From positions 1 to 18,139 of the forward strand of contig JAVBPB010000052.1 in assembly GCA_031549965.1 (NCBI GenBank): a DNA stretch of 18,139 bases. The letters are read 5' to 3'. The notes under the pieces were generated by a model. That model was not told the DNA's origin and ran no database searches. It saw only the letters and a program-made list of their open reading frames with translations. Source of the stretch: JAVBPB01 sp031549965 (GTDB taxonomy: Bacteria > Bacillota > Clostridia > Lachnospirales > Lachnospiraceae). Both the position numbers and the translations under genes were made by a program. Below are positions 15,035 through 18,139 of this stretch, one piece after another; within the stretch, counting starts at the first letter, position 1, and every line of letters starts with the position of its first letter.

Positions 15035-16797
15035 ACTAAAACCTCTGACATTTTACTGTCTTTCAATTCTTCTTTATTTTGTGACTTCCAAATCTCTAAA
15101 TAAATTTCACATGTATTTAATAATTCCTCATGTTTTCCAATTCCTGCAATGCTTCCCTCATTTAAGACAATTATTTTATCACTGTTCATTATTGAGGATG
15201 CTCTTTGTGATACTATTAATGTTGTAGTATCAATAAAGTTTTCTTTAATTTTTTGTCTTACTTTAAAATCTGTTACAAAATCAAGTGCACTCATGCTATC
15301 ATCTAAAATAAGTATTTTAGGTCTTTTTATTATTGCTCTTGCAATAGTTAGTCTTTGTCTTTGTCCACCTGAAACGTTTACTCCTCCCTGATTAACTAAG
15401 GTTTTGTACTTATTGGGAAGTTTTTCTATAAATTCTTCTGACTGGGAAATCTGTGCTGCCAATAAAACCTCTTCATCAGTAGCATTAAGCTTTCCAAAAC
15501 GAATATTTTCCTCAATACTACCTCTGAAAAGAACTGGTTTTTGCAATACAATTCCTATCTCACTTCTTAATTCCTCTGGCTCTGCATCTTTTAAATTAAT
15601 TCCATTAATGATTACTTCACCCTCATCAACATCGTAAAACCGTGGAATCATGTTAATAAGTGTAGTCTTACCAGACCCTGTTCCTCCAATTATTCCAACA
15701 ACTTCACCCTTTTTTACTTTAAATGATATGTCTTTTATTGCAAAATCTCTGGAATTTTCATATTTCATACTAACATTACTAAATTCAATTAAATACTCAA
15801 CATCTTCTGATTCCCATACTTTCTTAGGATTATTAACTCTAATTGAGCATGTTGTGTCAAAAATTTCCACAATTCTTGTTGCACTTGCAAAGGCTTTTGT
15901 ATACAATACAACAAGTTGAGAAATTATAATTAATGAAGCTAATATCTGATTAACATAATTTATATATGCAAAAACTGATCCAGCCAATATATTCCCAGCA
16001 TTTACCCTTATTCCTCCAAACCATAATATGGTAATAATTGCTGTATTCATAATAAATGTAGTTAAAGGATTTAAAAATGCTGATATTTTATTTACTGCAA
16101 TAGCATTATCTGCATATTCTGCATTATATTTTTGAAAATTGCTTTTTTCATATTCAACTTTTGCAAATGCCCTAATTACCCTAACTCCACTTAAATTCTG
16201 TCTTATAATCAAGGAAATATTATCTAGTTTCTTTTGTACATTTTTGTATAGAGGTATTGTTTTTTTCATTGTGAATACTAAAAGAAAAATAAAGATCGGA
16301 AGTACAATAAACATAATAATTGACAGTTTAACATCAATTAAAGTAGCCATAACAAGTCCCCCAATGCAAAGAAAAGGAGCTCTTATTACAAGTCTTATAA
16401 GCATTGCAACTGCTAATTGAATTTGATTAACATCATTTATTATTCTATTGGTTAAAGAAGCCGTACCAAATTTATCAATTTCGGCATGAGAAAATTTTCC
16501 TATATGTTCAAAAATAGCATTCCTTATATTAGTACCAACTCCCTGAGATACAATTGAAGCCGTGTATTGACATATTATTGCACAAAAAACACCAACCAGA
16601 GTAATTAAAAGCATAATTACCCCCGTCTTAATAATATAGTTTTTATTATTACCAGAAACTCCTATATCAATAATCTTTGCCATTAAAAATGGCAACATTA
16701 ATTCAAGAATAGCTTCTATTAATTTAAAAGCTGGTCCTAAAATCAGTTGAGCTTTATATGGTTTTAAAAAAATAAATAGTTGCTTCACATCATTCAT
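15031..16797 (-). CDS. ABC exporter half-transporter with degenerate ATPase site
   Basis: A 588-aa exporter with an N-terminal six-helix membrane domain and a C-terminal ATPase: Walker A GGTGSGKTTL (near 372), signature VSGGQ (near 476), Walker B ILILDDSMSALD with Asp in place of the catalytic Glu (near 497), and VSQRASS with Gln in place of the H-loop His (near 530). With the partner's LSQGQ signature this builds one degenerate site, while the partner's Walker B pairs with the good VSGGQ here. This is the hallmark of asymmetric heterodimeric exporters. The first gene of the operon, it follows a strong promoter; the ribosome binding site is poor (AGG directly before the ATG), so a slightly different start is possible. 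Confidence 0.94.
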   Translation of the reverse strand: MNDVKQLFIFLKPYKAQLILGPAFKLIEAILELMLPFLMAKIIDIGVSGNNKNYIIKTGVIMLLITLVGVFCAIICQYTASIVSQGVGTNIRNAIFEHIGKFSHAEIDKFGTASLTNRIINDVNQIQLAVAMLIRLVIRAPFLCIGGLVMATLIDVKLSIIMFIVLPIFIFLLVFTMKKTIPLYKNVQKKLDNISLIIRQNLSGVRVIRAFAKVEYEKSNFQKYNAEYADNAIAVNKISAFLNPLTTFIMNTAIITILWFGGIRVNAGNILAGSVFAYINYVNQILASLIIISQLVVLYTKAFASATRIVEIFDTTCSIRVNNPKKVWESEDVEYLIEFSNVSMKYENSRDFAIKDISFKVKKGEVVGIIGGTGSGKTTLINMIPRFYDVDEGEVIINGINLKDAEPEELRSEIGIVLQKPVLFRGSIEENIRFGKLNATDEEVLLAAQISQSEEFIEKLPNKYKTLVNQGGVNVSGGQRQRLTIARAIIKRPKILILDDSMSALDFVTDFKVRQKIKENFIDTTTLIVSQRASSIMNSDKIIVLNEGSIAGIGKHEELLNTCEIYLEIWKSQNKEELKDSKMSEVLV

Positions 16798-16844
16798 CCT
16801 ATCTATGATATTCCATAATATTTTATCTTGTATCTCATTATATA

Positions 16845-16873
16845 ATTATAGCATAGCTTGGGTAATTTGTTAA
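16845..16873 (-). promoter_or_regulatory. Near-consensus promoter of the ABC exporter operon
   Basis: Minus strand: TTAACA (16873-16868, 5 of 6), 17-base spacer, perfect TATAAT (16850-16845) with an extended -10 TG one base upstream. The leader to the ATG at 16797 is about 41 bases. No clear operator palindrome or leader-peptide structure is seen in it. Confidence 0.75.
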
Positions 16874-16907
16874 GCAATTCCATTAGATTAATTTTTTTTT
16901 GGTATAT

Positions 16908-16937
16908 TTGTACAATTATATCTAATATATTTTATAT
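16908..16937 (+). promoter_or_regulatory. Possible promoter of the DedA gene
   Basis: TTGTAC (16908-16913) and TTATAT (16932-16937) are 18 bases apart upstream of the divergent DedA gene. The region is so AT-rich that several -10 choices exist, so the call is weak. Confidence 0.3.
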
Positions 16938-16994
16938 ATAAACTATGAGACTTTTTAACCAAATCTATTGAATTTTTAGAAAGGAAAATTAATT

Positions 16995-17588
16995 ATGAGT
17001 TATTTTACAAATCTTATATACGATAATGGTATTTTGGCAATGTTTTTTATTATTTTAATTGAATATGCATGCTTTCCAATTTCTAGTGAAATTGTTCTTC
17101 CCTTTTCGGGTGCTATTGCTTCAGTTCAAAATATAAATTTCTTTACAATTTTGCCTGCGAGTGTGATTGCAGGACTTATAGGTACATCCTTTTGCTATTT
17201 TGTGGGTTTGTTTGGGGGGAATAAATTAATTGAAAGTATTAAGGTGAAGTTTCCAAAAACTGAAAATGGGATAAATTCTTCTTATTTAAAGTTTCAAAAG
17301 CATGGTATTTATGCAGTTTGTTTTGCACGGCTGATTCCCATTTGCAGGACTTACATTGCTTTTATTGCTGGTTCTTATAAGCAGAGGTATCTGAATTTTT
17401 TGATTTCTTCTGCTGTGGGGATTACTATTTGGAATACCATCCTTATTGGACTTGGGTATTTTTTGAGGGAGAACTGGAATCGAGTTGGTACATATTATAG
17501 CGAATATAAGGCTTTTTCGGTGCCTGTTTTGTTGATCGTTTTGCTTTTTGTGGTTTCTTTGAAGTTGAGGAAGTTTAGGAAGTGTTAG
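16995..17588 (+). CDS. DedA-family membrane protein
   Basis: The 197-aa integral membrane protein has the DedA (SNARE-associated, VTT) fold signs: EYACFPISSEIVLPFSGAI near residues 24-42, a re-entrant segment with FCYFVGLFGGNKL, the conserved FARLIPICRTYIAFIAGSY near 113-131, and a terminal membrane helix before a basic tail. DedA proteins act at the cytoplasmic membrane; several members have been linked to undecaprenyl-phosphate or phospholipid translocation. AAAGGA precedes the ATG at about 10 bases. It is the only gene in the right half on the plus strand, divergent from the ABC exporter. Its second half is richer in G (many TTG and GGG codons) than its first half, which may be strand bias only. 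Downstream, after about 45 bases, comes the first long hairpin element. Confidence 0.92.
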   Translation: MSYFTNLIYDNGILAMFFIILIEYACFPISSEIVLPFSGAIASVQNINFFTILPASVIAGLIGTSFCYFVGLFGGNKLIESIKVKFPKTENGINSSYLKFQKHGIYAVCFARLIPICRTYIAFIAGSYKQRYLNFLISSAVGITIWNTILIGLGYFLRENWNRVGTYYSEYKAFSVPVLLIVLLFVVSLKLRKFRKC

Positions 17589-17611
17589 GGGTAGTATTGG
17601 TTCTACGGGAC

Positions 17612-17814
17612 GCTTTGCTATTTAGTCTTTCACCCTCTGAGTCTTTAGATATATTCTTTGAAAATGAGATAGGTCAAACATTCCAATGAGCCTATAAACA
17701 AACATCATGTCAGCGGGGCTGCCAAGATGTTATAGTCTCATTTCCATGACCTATAATCATTTTCAAAGAATATATCTAAAGACTCAGAGGGAGATTTAGG
17801 TTTTTGAGCAAAGC
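17612..17814. repeat. Long hairpin element 1 (perfect 35-bp arms, structured loop)
   Basis: Arms 17633-17667 and 17757-17791 are perfect 35-bp inverted repeats. The 89-base interior continues the fold: ATAGGTCA/TGACCTAT (17669-17676 with 17747-17754), AATGAG/CTCATT (17685-17690 with 17737-17742), CTATA/TATAG (17692-17696 with 17731-17735), ACATC/GATGT (17702-17706 with 17726-17730) and a CAGC/GCTG tip (17711-17714 with 17718-17721). Outside, an 8-bp GCTTTGCT/AGCAAAGC pair (17612-17619 with 17807-17814) extends it beyond asymmetric internal loops. The whole can form one rod of about 200 nt. It could be a MITE-like element, a structured RNA, or an elaborate 3' end for dedA; it has no transposase and no clear T-run. 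Confidence 0.85.
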
Positions 17815-17854
17815 TAGGTATTCATTTCTGATTAATAAAAATTAATGACTTAAT

Positions 17855-17962
17855 TTAATTTTCTTTGCCAAATTGAACTTCTAATTTCTTAATTACATTA
17901 TCCACTCTATCTCTATACCTGAATACGTGAAATTCAAAGCCCCCTCCCACGAAGGAGGCCAC
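17855..17962 (-). pseudogene. Small ORF or C-terminal gene remnant, unrecognised
   Basis: A minus-strand frame ends with TAA at 17857-17855 and is open back to a TGA at 18064-18062 (68 codons) with no ATG. A GTG at 17962 has AAAGGA about 9 bases upstream and would give a 35-aa peptide; its C-terminal part reads FHVFRYRDRVDNVIKKLEVQ. The protein-like composition continues upstream of the GTG (YRVERTFS), then runs into the left arm of hairpin element 2. This fits either a small protein or the C-terminal stump of a longer gene cut by that element. I do not recognise the family. Confidence 0.3.
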
Positions 17963-18007
17963 TGAAAAAGTCCTTTCAACACGGTAAATTAATTTTTTAG
18001 ATGAATA

Positions 18008-18139
18008 TGAGTGTATATATATCCAATTGTGCAGACCGGCCGACGAAGCGTTTATGTTTTGTCAAGACTTTGCTTGCAAAGGCTTGTAAAAAACATGCTG
18101 AAGGAGGGCAAGGCAAACAATTGGATATATATACACTCA
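18008..18139. repeat. Long inverted-repeat element 2 (perfect 23-bp arms) at window edge
   Basis: Arms 18008-18030 and 18117-18139 are perfect 23-bp inverted repeats; they may be longer because the right arm ends at the last base of the window. The 86-base loop is richer in G and C and holds a nested hairpin: ATGTTTT/AAAACAT (18054-18060 with 18090-18096), CAAG/CTTG (18063-18066 with 18083-18086) and CTTTG/CAAAG (18068-18072 with 18077-18081). The architecture is like element 1 but the sequence is different. It may be a MITE-like insertion, a structured RNA, an invertible segment, or partly an assembly-edge effect. Confidence 0.75.

Larger units (their letters stand above)
17589..18139. other. 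551-base stretch without a complete recognised gene
   Basis: After the DedA stop there is no tRNA, rRNA or complete recognised gene. The stretch holds two long inverted-repeat elements (17612-17814 and 18008-18139) and, on the minus strand, an open frame ending at 17857-17855. Internal loops are richer in G and C than the surroundings. The right edge coincides exactly with the end of the second inverted repeat, so the sequence may stop at an assembly break or continue beyond. Confidence 0.7.

Noticed and set aside
15897..15907. TTGTATACAAT inside the ABC exporter gene, nearly identical to the citrate operon palindrome
   Set aside because: It encodes conserved-looking residues (LYTK) in the middle of a membrane domain, far from a promoter. 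In AT-rich DNA such 10-11-base matches occur by chance. It does weaken reliance on the motif alone.
17633..17791. Invertible promoter (phase-variable inverton) in element 1
   Set aside because: The interior is itself nearly palindromic, so inversion would change little, and no good -35/-10 pair faces out of it. Paired-orientation reads would be needed to revive the idea.
17930..17965. CCTCC/GGAGG hairpin as a terminator on the minus strand
   Set aside because: The stem is short, not followed by a T-run, and lies within the protein-like open frame.
1..18139. CRISPR arrays, tRNA or rRNA genes, insertion sequences with transposase
   Set aside because: No regularly spaced repeats, cloverleaf-like segments or transposase motifs were seen on either strand by eye.

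Overview
The window is AT-rich, with short intergenic gaps, strong AGGAGG-type ribosome binding sites and tight operons, nearly all on the minus strand. Gene content points to an anaerobic member of the Clostridia, most likely Lachnospiraceae: a DRE-TIM (Re-type) citrate synthase, an MPWC zinc-ribbon membrane protein, a YkuD L,D-transpeptidase with Ig-like repeats, and no respiratory genes. That placement is inferred from gene families and composition, not from a marker gene.

Layout. At 152-943 (+) is a zinc-ribbon membrane protein with its own promoter. It converges with a three-gene minus-strand operon, 4353 to 1068: Re-type citrate synthase, isocitrate dehydrogenase and an FCD-type GntR regulator. 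The operon promoter has a perfect 12-bp palindrome over its -10 box. From 9002 to 4514 (-) is an accessory Hsp70 module: a GrpE-like factor, an Hsp70 (HscC/DnaK-like), a small TPR-like protein, and a large protein with a J-like domain, TPRs and a SEC-C tail. Its J domain has SPE where HPD is expected. Next are leuS (11595-9190, with promoter and terminator and no T-box leader), a secreted L,D-transpeptidase (13257-11719) and a heterodimeric ABC exporter (16797-13298) with one degenerate ATPase site. The exporter has a near-consensus promoter and probably also transcribes the transpeptidase gene. A DedA-family membrane protein (16995-17588, +) diverges from the exporter.

The last 550 bases hold no complete recognisable gene. 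They contain two long inverted-repeat elements. One has perfect 35-bp arms around an 89-nt loop that itself folds. The other has perfect 23-bp arms around an 86-nt loop, and its right arm stops exactly at the window edge. Between and across them is a minus-strand reading frame with protein-like sequence but no ATG. This end is the least explained part of the window.

How the genes work together: the citrate operon makes 2-oxoglutarate (glutamate precursor) through the oxidative branch, with aconitase expected elsewhere. The Hsp70 module looks like a dedicated chaperone set. The exporter and transpeptidase act at the cell envelope.
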